Assembly (NCBI GenBank): GCA_900315265.1
Contig: OMYN01000020.1
Span: 1-33,831 of the forward strand
Direction: 5' to 3'
Length of the DNA: 33,831 nt
From: an uncultured Eubacteriales bacterium
GTDB lineage: Bacteria > Bacillota > Clostridia > Lachnospirales > Bianqueaceae
Shown here: positions 24,671-33,743 of the stretch, one piece after another
Position numbering within the stretch: the stretch's first letter is position 1
Layout: the number at the start of each line of letters is the position of its first letter
The notes under the pieces: generated by a model
Database searches by the model: none
Told to the model about the DNA's origin: nothing
What the model saw: only the letters and a program-made list of their open reading frames with translations
Position numbers and translations under genes: made by a program

Positions 24671-24688
24671 AGTTAGATCTTTCTAACT
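24671..24688. promoter_or_regulatory. Palindromic operator 2 (same motif as operator 1)
   Basis: AGTTAGA-TCTT-TCTAACT, perfect 7-bp arms with the same core and 4-bp spacer as operator 1. It is located 7 bp downstream of the plus-strand -10 element. Confidence 0.7.
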
Positions 24689-24727
24689 CTTCTGGGACTG
24701 TGAAGCCCGGATGCATAGTAACTTCCT

Positions 24728-24838
24728 CCTGCAAGTATGCAGGGCATGCAGATATCCCGACCAAGTACCTGCATGATTTTCCTTTTCGCATGACCCTTTG
24801 GCGGCCTTGTGTACGGCAGCACAAACTGCCAAGGGGTC
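24728..24838 (+). other. Structured leader upstream of enolase
   Basis: The leader holds a CCTGCA-AGTA-TGCAGG hairpin (24728-24743) and an 11-bp stem GACCCTTTGGC / GCCAAGGGGTC (24792-24838) enclosing a second TTGTG/CACAA stem. Only a weak T stretch (TCTTTAACA) follows, so it could be a weak terminator/attenuator or an unrecognised regulatory RNA. It does not match a riboswitch class I know. Confidence 0.4.
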
Positions 24839-24891
24839 TTTAACAAATCTTTTCTGATTCTTTACGAATTTTCAGATATTTATGAAATTAG

Positions 24892-26205
<1,314 letters not shown>

Positions 26206-26238
26206 TAAAGCCTTTCGGAGCCGGAAAACTCAGTCATA

Positions 26239-26288
26239 TCAACAGAACAGGCGTCCTGTCTTACAAGGCAGGACGCCTGTTCTGTTGA
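26239..26288. repeat. 22-bp inverted repeat between convergent genes
   Basis: Two 22-base arms beginning TCAACAGAACAGGCG and ending CGCCTGTTCTGTTGA pair completely with one G-U pair around a TTACAA loop. It lies 33 bp after the enolase stop and 1 bp from the end of the convergent MGMT gene. No T-run follows on either strand. It probably acts as a bidirectional 3' end or RNA stabiliser. Confidence 0.8.
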
Positions 26289-26289
26289 T

Positions 26290-26664
26290 TCATGATAGTC
26301 TTTTAAGACATTGATCCCATTGGCACTGTTTTAAATCGACGTTACCGTCTGATTTGAAAGGTATACCTTCTTCTTCCAGCAGCTGTCTTTGCTCAGGCCA
26401 TCCCGGTACCATCCGCCCTGCATGATTTACGACCCTGTGGCAGGGATAGTCACCGTATGATTCTGCATGGCTCAGGATCCTCCCCACCAGTCGCGAGTTT
26501 TTTTCCCTGCCGATCAAGCGGGCAATCTGTCCATATGTCGCCACTTTTCCCTCCGGTATTTCCGAAACTACCGACAAGACCTGGTAGGCAAGGTCATCTG
26601 TCAGCACCCTTTCCTTCTGTCCATTCTCCCTTGTATATTTCTTGAAAAAAGCATCAAATTCCAT
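26290..26664 (-). CDS. MGMT-family alkyltransferase-like protein
   Basis: A 124-residue, single-domain relative of O6-alkylguanine transferases. I-P-E-G-K-V-A-T-Y-G-Q-I-A (36-48) is the DNA-binding helix-turn-helix, S-R-L-V-G-R-I-L provides the Arg finger region, and Y-P-C-H-R-V-V-N has Cys75. The active Cys is kept, unlike ATL proteins that have Trp. However the N-terminal domain of Ogt is absent and the C-terminus (R-M-V-P-G-W-P-E-Q-R-Q-L-L) is of the ATL/YbaZ type. It may therefore repair or only flag alkylated DNA. There is no visible ribosome site before the ATG; the start is chosen because it is the only Met upstream of the domain. Confidence 0.82.
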   Translation of the reverse strand: MEFDAFFKKYTRENGQKERVLTDDLAYQVLSVVSEIPEGKVATYGQIARLIGREKNSRLVGRILSHAESYGDYPCHRVVNHAGRMVPGWPEQRQLLEEEGIPFKSDGNVDLKQCQWDQCLKRLS

Positions 26665-26674
26665 AGTTTATTTA

Positions 26675-26879
26675 TCACTGCCGCCTTCGACCGTATGCAT
26701 CAAAGTTCTGTCTCAACGCCCGTTCGGTAAAAATAATAGGAAGGAGGAGAAAAAGGCATTGAGCAAGTTCCACCGCAGTACCGACATACCCGATCGTATC
26801 CGCATTCTTCCCATATGTCAGGGACATGACGATCACCGATGAGAAGAGACACGACGAACATAAAGATAAAAAAGGGCAT
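26675..26879 (-). pseudogene. Small membrane protein gene with frameshift
   Basis: GAGGAG lies 6 bp before an ATG at 26879, which opens a hydrophobic frame (M-P-F-F-I-F-M-F-V-V-S-L-L-I-G) that soon loses sense. The plausible continuation, V-I-V-M-S-L-T-Y-G-K-N and a second helix A-V-E-L-A-Q-C-L-F-L-L-L-P-I-I, is in another frame and ends at 26675. Removing one T from the six-T run (26868-26873) or adding two bases later joins them into about 67 residues with two membrane helices. An unshifted frame starting at 26893 exists but lacks a ribosome site. Family not recognised. Confidence 0.5.
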
Positions 26880-26893
26880 TTCAAACTCCTCAT

Positions 26894-27406
26894 TTATATT
26901 TTCTTTACTGTCTGGCTCAGCGGTTTCCTTTTACTGTGATTGGGTAGCGGTCTGGCCCCCTGGGCAGCGTATCCGATGTCGATCAAAGCCAGGATCTCTT
27001 CCTCTTCGGGAAGCCCAAGCTTATCCGCCAGTATGTCGGGGTCAAAGAAATTCACCCAGCAGCTATCCACCCCTTCATCATAGGCTGCCAGGATCATATG
27101 GGTAGCGACGATCGTTGCATCCTCTATTCCGGAATCTCTCACCCCTCCGGGATAAGTAAACACATCCTTCTTGTTGAATGCGACAACAAGGACGGTCGCA
27201 GCTCCATATCGGCAGGGAGTCACCGAATCTATCTTGACAAGACTCTCCTGAGACTGGGCAATATATATTTTCTGCTCCTGCAGGTTTTTTGCTGTCGGCG
27301 CCAAACGTCCGGCTTGGAGGATCGCCTGTAATTTCTCATTCTCTACCTGCCTGCCGTCAAACCTCTTGCATGAATAACGGCCACTGATAACATCACTAAA
27401 TTCCAT
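26894..27406 (-). CDS. Nitroreductase-family flavoprotein
   Basis: A 170-residue FMN-dependent oxidoreductase of the small nitroreductase type. The N-terminal R-Y-S-C-K-R-F motif (phosphate/FMN contact, like R-R-S-x-R), A-P-T-A-K-N-L-Q-E (FMN-binding loop) and the C-terminal D-I-G-Y-A-A-Q-G-A-R-P with R-K-P-L are all present. The length is at the short end for the family but complete. Substrate unknown; it would use NAD(P)H to reduce nitro or quinone-like compounds in the cytoplasm. GGAGGGG precedes the ATG. The frameshifted small membrane gene follows at 14 bp, possibly once part of the same operon. Confidence 0.88.
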   Translation of the reverse strand: MEFSDVISGRYSCKRFDGRQVENEKLQAILQAGRLAPTAKNLQEQKIYIAQSQESLVKIDSVTPCRYGAATVLVVAFNKKDVFTYPGGVRDSGIEDATIVATHMILAAYDEGVDSCWVNFFDPDILADKLGLPEEEEILALIDIGYAAQGARPLPNHSKRKPLSQTVKKI

Positions 27407-27478
27407 AATTTTGTCCCCTCCTTTTCGTACAAAAAATCCACTTTTATCGGCCAGAATAAACCAATTAACAGAGATGAT

Positions 27479-28120
27479 TTATTCGATGACTCTGCTATTG
27501 CCGAGGATTTCAGGATGATACTTCAGGCTATCCTTCTCTGTTATAGTCCTAACGACTTTACAGGGATCGCCAACGGCAACACTGTTTGCCGGTATATCTT
27601 TGGTTACTACACTCCCGGCTCCAATTACGCAATTATCGCCGATGGTAACTCCCGGACATATGGTCACGCTCGCACCGATCCAAACGCTTTTTCCGATAGT
27701 CACCGGCCGGGCTTAAACCATAAACTGCTCCGTTCCGTCATCATCCAACATATGCAAGCGTTCATCAGCGATCAAAGAATGCTGAGGGGTAACGATCGTT
27801 ACATTAGGACCGATATTGCAATTATCCCCTATGGTTACAGGCCCATCATCCTGAATGACCAGATTAAAATTGAACCAGCAGTTCTTTCCTATTTTAGTAT
27901 GACGGCCGTAATGTACAAAGATCGGACCAAGCATACCGCTGCCGTCACCGAACTCGGCGAATAATTCCTTCAAGATCTTCTTCCGTTCTTCAGTCTGATC
28001 CTCATCTAGCCGATTATATGCAGCACTCAATTTATGAGCATGAAGTTTAAGTTCGATCATTTCGGGCTTTTCTGAAGCAAACATCAGACCTTTCAAGGCC
28101 TTTTCTTCTTCTCGATTCAT
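27479..28120 (-). pseudogene. Sugar O-acetyltransferase with internal stop
   Basis: A maltose/galactoside O-acetyltransferase-type protein: the N-terminal Mac domain (E-K-A-L-K-G-L-M-F) and the left-handed beta-helix (I-G-D-N-C-N-I-G-P-N-V, V-T-P-Q-H-S-L). A TAA codon at 27713-27715 then interrupts G-T-E-Q-F-M-V. Reading continues in the same frame with [13 protein letters not shown] and the end [10 protein letters not shown]. Without the stop the protein has 213 residues, normal for the family. A single C-to-T change in a CAA (Gln) codon would explain the stop. GGAGGG and a good promoter are intact. Family members acetylate sugars using acetyl-CoA; the split product is probably inactive. Confidence 0.85.
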
Positions 28121-28164
28121 TTTACCCTCCGCATTAAAGGAAAAAATATAAGCTTTCTTCCGTA

Positions 28165-28194
28165 ATTATACTGATTTTCATGCTCAAGATGCAA
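28165..28194 (-). promoter_or_regulatory. Promoter of the sugar acetyltransferase
   Basis: On the minus strand TTGCAT (28189-28194) and a perfect TATAAT (28165-28170), 18 bp apart, 45 bp upstream of the ATG. Confidence 0.6.
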
Positions 28195-28238
28195 TTAAGA
28201 AATATCCTCCGGTCAGAATATAAAATTATAGTATCCCA

Positions 28239-28816
28239 TTAAGTTGCTCCGGGCACCATGTTCTCATAATACGCAGCGACTTGTTCCGGACTGTACTCCA
28301 TCCGATGCTTTACCCACCAGCGGACAGTCTCTACGATACCGGAAGTCATCATATCCAACAGATAATCTTTCGGTAAATCGGAAGAATAAGCGGGGAGATA
28401 TTTCGGATTCTCTTTCAGAAGGCTTCGAACATTTTCAGAAAAATAACTTAAAAACAGATCTGCACTGTCTGTAAGAAGGATCTCCAGCATTTCTTCTTTT
28501 TCGTCCCTCAGGTGGTACAGGACATGCTCCAGGACTTCGGCCAGAGTATCCGGCTTTTTTGAAAAGTCGTGACTGCTTTCCTTCTTAGGATGATCCGACA
28601 GGACATGATCAAAGATAGACTGGCACATAGCCTCGAGCAGTTGATCCTTGGTCTCAAAATGAGAATAGAAGGTAGTCCTCCCCACGTTTGCCTCATCAAT
28701 GATTTCCTGAACAGTAATACTTGAAAAATTTTCTTCTTCAGTAAACTGGCAAGAGCCCGGAAGATCGCATCACGGGTCTTCTGACGGCGGCGGTCCGTTT
28801 TTCTATTTTCTTCCAT
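28239..28816 (-). pseudogene. TetR-family regulator, frameshifted in a T-run
   Basis: The ATG at 28816 (AAAGGAAACG upstream) opens a TetR N-terminus (R-R-Q-K-T-R-D-A-I-F-R-A-L-A-S-L-L). At the five-T run (plus 28724-28728) the frame breaks. The sense continues one base shifted as S-S-I-T-V-Q-E-I-I-D-E-A-N-V-G-R, the helix-turn-helix with G-R-T-T-F-Y-S-H-F, and a complete ligand-binding domain to 28239. One more T restores a 192-residue protein. It is divergent from the CPC-type ATPase and next to GAACA palindromes, so it probably repressed that gene and itself. Broken gene, phase switch or sequencing error cannot be separated here. Confidence 0.85.
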
Positions 28817-28839
28817 CGTTTCCTTTCAATACCTTATCA

Positions 28840-28871
28840 GAACATAAAGACAAATATGTTCGCTTGCGAAC
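28840..28871. promoter_or_regulatory. Overlapping inverted repeats near the TetR start
   Basis: GAACATA-N8-TATGTTC (28840-28861) overlaps the perfect palindrome GTTCGC-TT-GCGAAC (28858-28871). These are candidate TetR operators for autoregulation, just upstream of the TetR ribosome site. Confidence 0.5.
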
Positions 28872-28890
28872 TTTTCGCTCCATTTGATTC

Positions 28891-28919
28891 TTGAATAGCC
28901 GAGATCCTGTCTTTACTAT
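28891..28919 (+). promoter_or_regulatory. Promoter of the CPC-type ATPase
   Basis: TTGAAT (28891-28896) and TACTAT (28914-28919) with 17 bp spacing, about 65 bp before the start codon. Confidence 0.55.
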
Positions 28920-28927
28920 AAATTACA

Positions 28928-28945
28928 GAACAAATTGTTTTGTTC
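28928..28945. promoter_or_regulatory. GAACAAA palindrome at the ATPase transcription start
   Basis: GAACAAA-TTGT-TTTGTTC, perfect 7-bp arms, 9 bp after the -10 box. It shares the GAACA half site with the repeat at 28840-28861, supporting control of both divergent genes by one TetR-like protein. Confidence 0.5.
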
Positions 28946-28984
28946 CGTACAACCTGATCATATATGACTGTGAGGCTTTTGTCT

Positions 28985-30886
28985 ATGAAAAATATTGTAA
29001 AAGGCTGGATTGCCAATGAAACGAAAGTAACTTTATGGTGCGTCATCTTTTCTGCCATATCTCTGATACTCAGTCTGATACAAATACCGGACTTCCATGG
29101 TTTCGACATTGCCTGGGCAGCTATCATCCTTTGCGGCGTACCCATCGTCACGGAAGCCTGCATTGGCCTCGTCAAGCGCCATGACGTCACTGCAGACCTG
29201 CTCGTATCGATGGCATTGATCGCCTCTGTCATTACCAGAGAGTGGTTCGCTGCCGGTGAAGTTGCCTTCATCATGCAAATCGGGTCTCTTCTGGAAGACT
29301 ATACCGCCAACCGCGCAAAAAAAGGAATCGAGAGTCTGATCAAACTTACCCCCCAAAAAGCACGTGTTATACGTAATGGGAAAGAGATCCTTATCCCCGT
29401 GGAAGACGTCAATATCGGAGACGAACTCAGTATCCTTGCGGGAGAGACCATTCCTGTCGACGGTGTCATTACAGAGGGAAACGTTTCGATCGATCAGTCC
29501 GCTATGACGGGAGAATCGATACCGGTCGATAAAAAGCCCGGAGACGAAGTCATCAGCGGTACCATTAACCAATTTGGAACCTTCACCATGAAGGCGACAA
29601 AGAAAAATACGGACTCTTCTTTGCAAAGGATGATCCGTCTTGCTGAAGAAACAGATGCAAATAAGGCTCCGATCGTTTCATTGGCTGATAAATGGGCAGC
29701 ATATCTGGTCGGCATTGCCCTTACATGTGCGATCATTGCTTTCATTGTTACCGGACAGTTTATGCGTGCCGTCACTGTACTTGTTGTCTTCTGTCCCTGT
29801 GCCTTTGTTCTGGCAACACCGACAGCTGTCGCAGCTGCGATCGGCAACCTCACCAAATATGGGATCCTTATCCGCACAGGAGACGCACTGGAACGTCTTT
29901 CTAAGGTAGATACCATCGCTTTTGACAAAACCGGTACCCTCACTTACGGAAAACCGACCGTCGTTCATGTTAAATCCCTGGATCCTTCTTTTACGGAAGA
30001 AAATATCCTTAAAATGGCCGCGATCTCCGAATCCGAATCGGAACACCCTCTGGGCAGGGCAATCGTTGATAAGTGGAATACCCAAGGGCACCGGACTCCC
30101 GCAGCAGATAGAACAGAAATACTAGCCGGTCTCGGAATCAAAGCCTTCTACGAAGGGCAAGTCCTCATTGCCGGCAAACCGGAACTTCTGAAGCAGCAGG
30201 GTATCGACATCTCCTTCGGAAAGACTACAGCCGATAATTGGTATAAAGAAGGAGCGACGGTCATTTTTCTTTCCATTGATGGAAAAGCCATCGGTATGAT
30301 CGGTCTTGCCGATACACTTCGAAAAGAAGCACGAAGCACGATAACTCGCCTTAAAAAACAAGGAATTACACCGGTCCTTCTTACCGGGGACAATTCCTCT
30401 GCCGCCTTCTCTATTGCAAAGCAGGCTGGGATCAGCAATGTTTTCGCCGATCTTATGCCTGAGGACAAGCTCAAAGCAGTAAAAAATGAAACGGACAAAG
30501 GGAAAAAAGTTTGTATGATCGGGGACGGCATCAATGATTCTCTTGCCTTGTCAAGTGCCTGGGCGGGCATCGCTATGGGCGGTGTCGGATCCGATATAGC
30601 GGTAGAATCCTCTGATGCAGTCCTTGTAAATGACAATATCGAGCGCATTCCCTACCTGATGTACATGACCAGAAAAACCATGAAAAAGATCCGGCAGAAT
30701 ATCATTCTCTCCATGTGTATCAATTTTGGGGCTATTATTCTGTCTTTTCTCGGTATCCTAACTCCGGTCACCGGCGCTGTCTGGCATAATATAGGATCTG
30801 TAGCCGTTGTCGTAAATGCAGCACTCCTTTTGTCGAATAAAGACAAAAAAGCACCTGACAGATCCTTGCCGTACCCTTTACGTTGA
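28985..30886 (+). CDS. CPC-type P1B heavy-metal ATPase
   Basis: A 633-residue metal-exporting P-type ATPase with no N-terminal metal-binding (HMA) domain. The N-terminal helices include the D-V-T-A-D-L-L-V-S-M helix. T-G-E-S lies at 175-178, the transport motif F-C-P-C-A at 269-273, phosphorylated Asp314 in D-K-T-G-T-L-T, S-E-H-P-L-G near 353, and G-D-G-I-N-D near 515. C-P-C occurs in Cu+ and in Zn/Cd/Pb exporters, so the metal is open; lack of HMA and presence of H-N-I-G near the end do not decide it. The start at 28985 has GAGG 9 bp upstream; an ATG at 28964 is less suited. The last residues (R-S-L-P-Y-P-L-R) are read from the antisense of an acetyltransferase remnant, so the original C-terminus is lost, with little effect expected. 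Confidence 0.92.
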   Translation: MKNIVKGWIANETKVTLWCVIFSAISLILSLIQIPDFHGFDIAWAAIILCGVPIVTEACIGLVKRHDVTADLLVSMALIASVITREWFAAGEVAFIMQIGSLLEDYTANRAKKGIESLIKLTPQKARVIRNGKEILIPVEDVNIGDELSILAGETIPVDGVITEGNVSIDQSAMTGESIPVDKKPGDEVISGTINQFGTFTMKATKKNTDSSLQRMIRLAEETDANKAPIVSLADKWAAYLVGIALTCAIIAFIVTGQFMRAVTVLVVFCPCAFVLATPTAVAAAIGNLTKYGILIRTGDALERLSKVDTIAFDKTGTLTYGKPTVVHVKSLDPSFTEENILKMAAISESESEHPLGRAIVDKWNTQGHRTPAADRTEILAGLGIKAFYEGQVLIAGKPELLKQQGIDISFGKTTADNWYKEGATVIFLSIDGKAIGMIGLADTLRKEARSTITRLKKQGITPVLLTGDNSSAAFSIAKQAGISNVFADLMPEDKLKAVKNETDKGKKVCMIGDGINDSLALSSAWAGIAMGGVGSDIAVESSDAVLVNDNIERIPYLMYMTRKTMKKIRQNIILSMCINFGAIILSFLGILTPVTGAVWHNIGSVAVVVNAALLLSNKDKKAPDRSLPYPLR

Positions 30887-31175
30887 AGATCAGGGACGAT
30901 GCAGATCGGCCCCATGGTAAGAACATGAATGATCCTGTCGTCATCGGCTTCAATTATCGTCTTCATAAACATGTTCTGCCCGATCAGGTGCCCATCCTCT
31001 TCCATGACAAAATCCAGTTCTTTCACAAACGCAGGATCATTTCTAATACATGGAGCACATAATGCTCCATGCATCCCGGCCGGTACACGTTCCAAAAGGA
31101 TTCACGGACAAGGTTTTCTACTTCTGCGTAATCTTCTTTTCTTTCTAAACGTATCAAACAGTTATTTCTGTCCAT
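30856..31175 (-). pseudogene. GNAT acetyltransferase remnant
   Basis: A GNAT N-acetyltransferase starts at the ATG at 31175 (CAGGAGG upstream): R-E-S-F-W-N-V-Y-R-P-G-C-M-E-H-Y. Near 31041-31046 one base is missing. The sense goes on in the next frame with R-N-D-P-A-F-V-K-E-L-D-F-V, L-T-M-G-P-I-C-I-V-P and the acetyl-CoA motif Q-R-K-G-Y-G-K. It then stops being GNAT-like at the 3' end of the convergent ATPase gene. About the last third of a normal 170-200 residue protein is missing. It is both frameshifted and truncated, probably by the rearrangement that placed the ATPase gene here. Confidence 0.8.
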
Positions 31176-31247
31176 TGGCCCTACCTCCTGATTCCTTATA
31201 GATTACTACTTAACACTGCCGAAAAATATCCCCTCGTAATAAAATTT

Positions 31248-33743
31248 TTATTGTTTTCTGCGTATTGCTTTCCCAGTCTCTACGAAAGGAATAACAAGGA
31301 CAGAAAGCAGGAAAGCTACGAGATAGTGCTTTGCAGAAATGGGCGCAAAACCAAGCGCTGCGGCGATGGGACGGACTTCCAGGACGATCGTGACAACGAG
31401 GAAACCTGCTATTTCGGAGAACCACAAATAATTATTGTGTGAAGGAAGACGGAATATCGATTCGGTACGGCTTCTCATGTTAAAGCTCTGGAAGAGCTCG
31501 CACATATTCAGAGTCAGGAAAGCCATGGTCATACCTTCCTGGCTGATGCCTTGCACGATCTGGAATGTCCCTGTTTCGTATGCTCCGCCGATCAGGTAGG
31601 ACAGAATGGTCAGAGCGGCGATCAGAAGTCCCTGCAGAAAGATATCCAAGGCCATACCGCCGGCAAATACGGACTCTTTCGAATCTCTGGGCTTTCTTTC
31701 CATGATGCCCGGTTCAGCTTCTTCCATACCAAGCGCCAGGGCTGGGAAGCAATCTGTGATTAGATTGATAAACAATAGATGGACCGGTTCCAGGATCGTG
31801 AATCCCATCAATGTCGCAGTGAAGACTGCGATTACTTCTGCTATACTCGAACTGAGCAGGAACTGGATGGCTTTGCGGATATTATCATAGATCCTGCGTC
31901 CTTCTTCTACCGCTTTTACGATTGTTGCAAAGTTATCGTCCGTCAGGATCATATCTGCCACATTCTTTGTGACGTCCGTCCCTGTAATGCCCATACCGAT
32001 CCCGATATCCGCCGTTTTTATTCCGGGTGCATCATTGACTCCGTCACCTGTCATCGCCGTGACAGCCCCGCGTTTCTTCCATGCCTTCACGATGCGCATC
32101 TTATGCTCCGGCTGTACGCGGGCGTACACATGGTAACGATCGATCACTTTGTCCAGTTGTTCATCGGATAATTCATCCAGCTCCGCACCGGTCATAGCCT
32201 CAGATGCATCCTTGATGATACCGATATCCTTGGCAATTGCGACCGCTGTATCTTTATGATCGCCCGTGATCATCACTGTCTGGATACCTGCTTTACGACA
32301 GGTACCGATGGCATCCTTTACCTCCGGCCGAACAGGATCGATCATCCCGCAAAGTCCCAGGAAGGTCATACGAAATTCCAGATCCTCATTTTTCTCATGC
32401 AGCGGTTTTTTGTCCCATATCCTTCGAGCGCCGGCAAGTACACGGAGTGCCTGGTCTGCCATTGCCTTATTCTTTGTCAGGATCTCGTCCCTCTTCTGCT
32501 CCGTTAGCGGATAGACCTGTCCATTTTCCAGATAGGTATCGCAGTTGGATAAAATAACATCCGGCGCACCTTTGGTATATTGTATCCACCGCTGGCCTTC
32601 CTTGTCCTCGTGCACTGTCGTCATCATCTTCCGCATGGAATCAAAAGGAAGTTCATCCACACGAGGAAGCTTATCCATCAGCTCTTTCTGATCGATCCCT
32701 TCCTGATCGGCAAAAGAAACAAGGGCCGCTTCGGTAGGCTCCCCGGCAACCTTATGTTCTTCATCTACCCTCGCGTCGGTACAGAGTGCCATAGCTCTGG
32801 CAAGCTCTTCTGTGTCACCCTGATGATCTACCACTGTCATCCGGTTCTGCGTCAGCGTTCCGGTCTTATCGGTGCAGATGACCGATGTGCACCCCAGCGT
32901 TTCCACTGCCGTCAGGCGGCGAACGATGGCGTTTTCCTTAGACATACGGGTGACACCCATCGACAGCACCATCGTCACGACGGTCGCAAGCCCCTCCGGA
33001 ATCGCTGCAACCGCCAGGGAGACCGCGATCATGAAGACTTCCAGCACACCGCTCAAAGAAAATGATCCTGCTTTGACCAGGTCCACGATGAAAATGACAA
33101 CGCAGATGGCAATGACCAGCAGGCTCATCTTCTTCCCCAACTCATCCATCTTGGTCTGCAAAGGTGTTGCTTCGTCCATGGTATCATTCAAAACACCAGC
33201 GATACGGCCCATTTCGGTGTTCATGCCCGTCTGAGTCACAACCATTTTTCCACGCCCATAGACGGTGGACGAACCGGTGAAAGCCATGTTTGAACGGTCA
33301 CCGAGAGGGATCTGCTGAGATTCACGTATCTGTCCTGCGGCTTCTTTTCCGCCCTCATTACGACCTGTGCTTGTTGTCGGTTTTCTGCTTTCATCCTTTA
33401 ATCGGAGCACGTCAATGATCTTGTTAACAGGAACCGATTCCCCGGTCAGCGCCGACTCCTCTACTTTCAGCGACACGGCTTCAACCAAACGCCCGTCCGC
33501 AGGCACGGCATCACCGGCTTCCAGGACGACAATGTCTCCCGGTACAAGCTCGGTACAAGGGATCACCTTTTGCTTCCCGTCTCTGATGACCTTACAGGTC
33601 GCCCCGCTCATCTGACGCAGAGCTTCGATCGCCGATTCCGCCTTCGACTCCTGTACCACTCCAAGGATCGCGTTAAGGAGTACTACGCCGATAATAATAT
33701 ATACGTCCGTCATCGACTCGCCTGCGATCCGGGAGAGAGTCAA
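31248..33743 (-). CDS. Ca2+-type (P2) cation-transporting ATPase, 5'-truncated
   Basis: A P-type ATPase of the PacL/SERCA kind. T-G-E-S lies at 100-103, P-E-G-L in helix 4 at 249-252, phosphorylated Asp292 in T-D-K-T-G-T-L-T-Q-N, K-G-A-P-D nucleotide site, G-D-G-V-N-D-A-P, and the C-terminal helices with N-L-I-T-D (ion site). An unusual polar insert of about 25 residues (about 118-143) sits between T-G-E-S and P-L-G-D-R. The frame begins at a TTG (33743) with no ribosome site; an in-frame TAA lies at 33768-33770. About 60-80 residues (cytoplasmic start and first helix) normally found upstream are missing. It is probably an inactive remnant or a gene cut at an assembly joint. Expected role when complete: Ca2+ or similar cation export. 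Confidence 0.85.
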   Translation of the reverse strand: MTLSRIAGESMTDVYIIIGVVLLNAILGVVQESKAESAIEALRQMSGATCKVIRDGKQKVIPCTELVPGDIVVLEAGDAVPADGRLVEAVSLKVEESALTGESVPVNKIIDVLRLKDESRKPTTSTGRNEGGKEAAGQIRESQQIPLGDRSNMAFTGSSTVYGRGKMVVTQTGMNTEMGRIAGVLNDTMDEATPLQTKMDELGKKMSLLVIAICVVIFIVDLVKAGSFSLSGVLEVFMIAVSLAVAAIPEGLATVVTMVLSMGVTRMSKENAIVRRLTAVETLGCTSVICTDKTGTLTQNRMTVVDHQGDTEELARAMALCTDARVDEEHKVAGEPTEAALVSFADQEGIDQKELMDKLPRVDELPFDSMRKMMTTVHEDKEGQRWIQYTKGAPDVILSNCDTYLENGQVYPLTEQKRDEILTKNKAMADQALRVLAGARRIWDKKPLHEKNEDLEFRMTFLGLCGMIDPVRPEVKDAIGTCRKAGIQTVMITGDHKDTAVAIAKDIGIIKDASEAMTGAELDELSDEQLDKVIDRYHVYARVQPEHKMRIVKAWKKRGAVTAMTGDGVNDAPGIKTADIGIGMGITGTDVTKNVADMILTDDNFATIVKAVEEGRRIYDNIRKAIQFLLSSSIAEVIAVFTATLMGFTILEPVHLLFINLITDCFPALALGMEEAEPGIMERKPRDSKESVFAGGMALDIFLQGLLIAALTILSYLIGGAYETGTFQIVQGISQEGMTMAFLTLNMCELFQSFNMRSRTESIFRLPSHNNYLWFSEIAGFLVVTIVLEVRPIAAALGFAPISAKHYLVAFLLSVLVIPFVETGKAIRRKQ

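Noticed and set aside
24711..24776. Short peptide frame in the enolase leader (about 21 residues)
   Set aside because: No ribosome site, composition shaped by the hairpins, no known leader-peptide pattern.
26239..26288. Standard Rho-independent terminator
   Set aside because: The stem is strong but no T-run follows on either strand, so I list it as an inverted repeat of unknown role.
28964..28984. Upstream ATG for the CPC-type ATPase
   Set aside because: No ribosome site before it; the ATG at 28985 has GAGG at 9 bp.
29033..29626. Long antisense frames within the CPC-type ATPase gene
   Set aside because: They are shadows of a strongly conserved gene; the proteins look random and rich in Arg, Ser and Gly.
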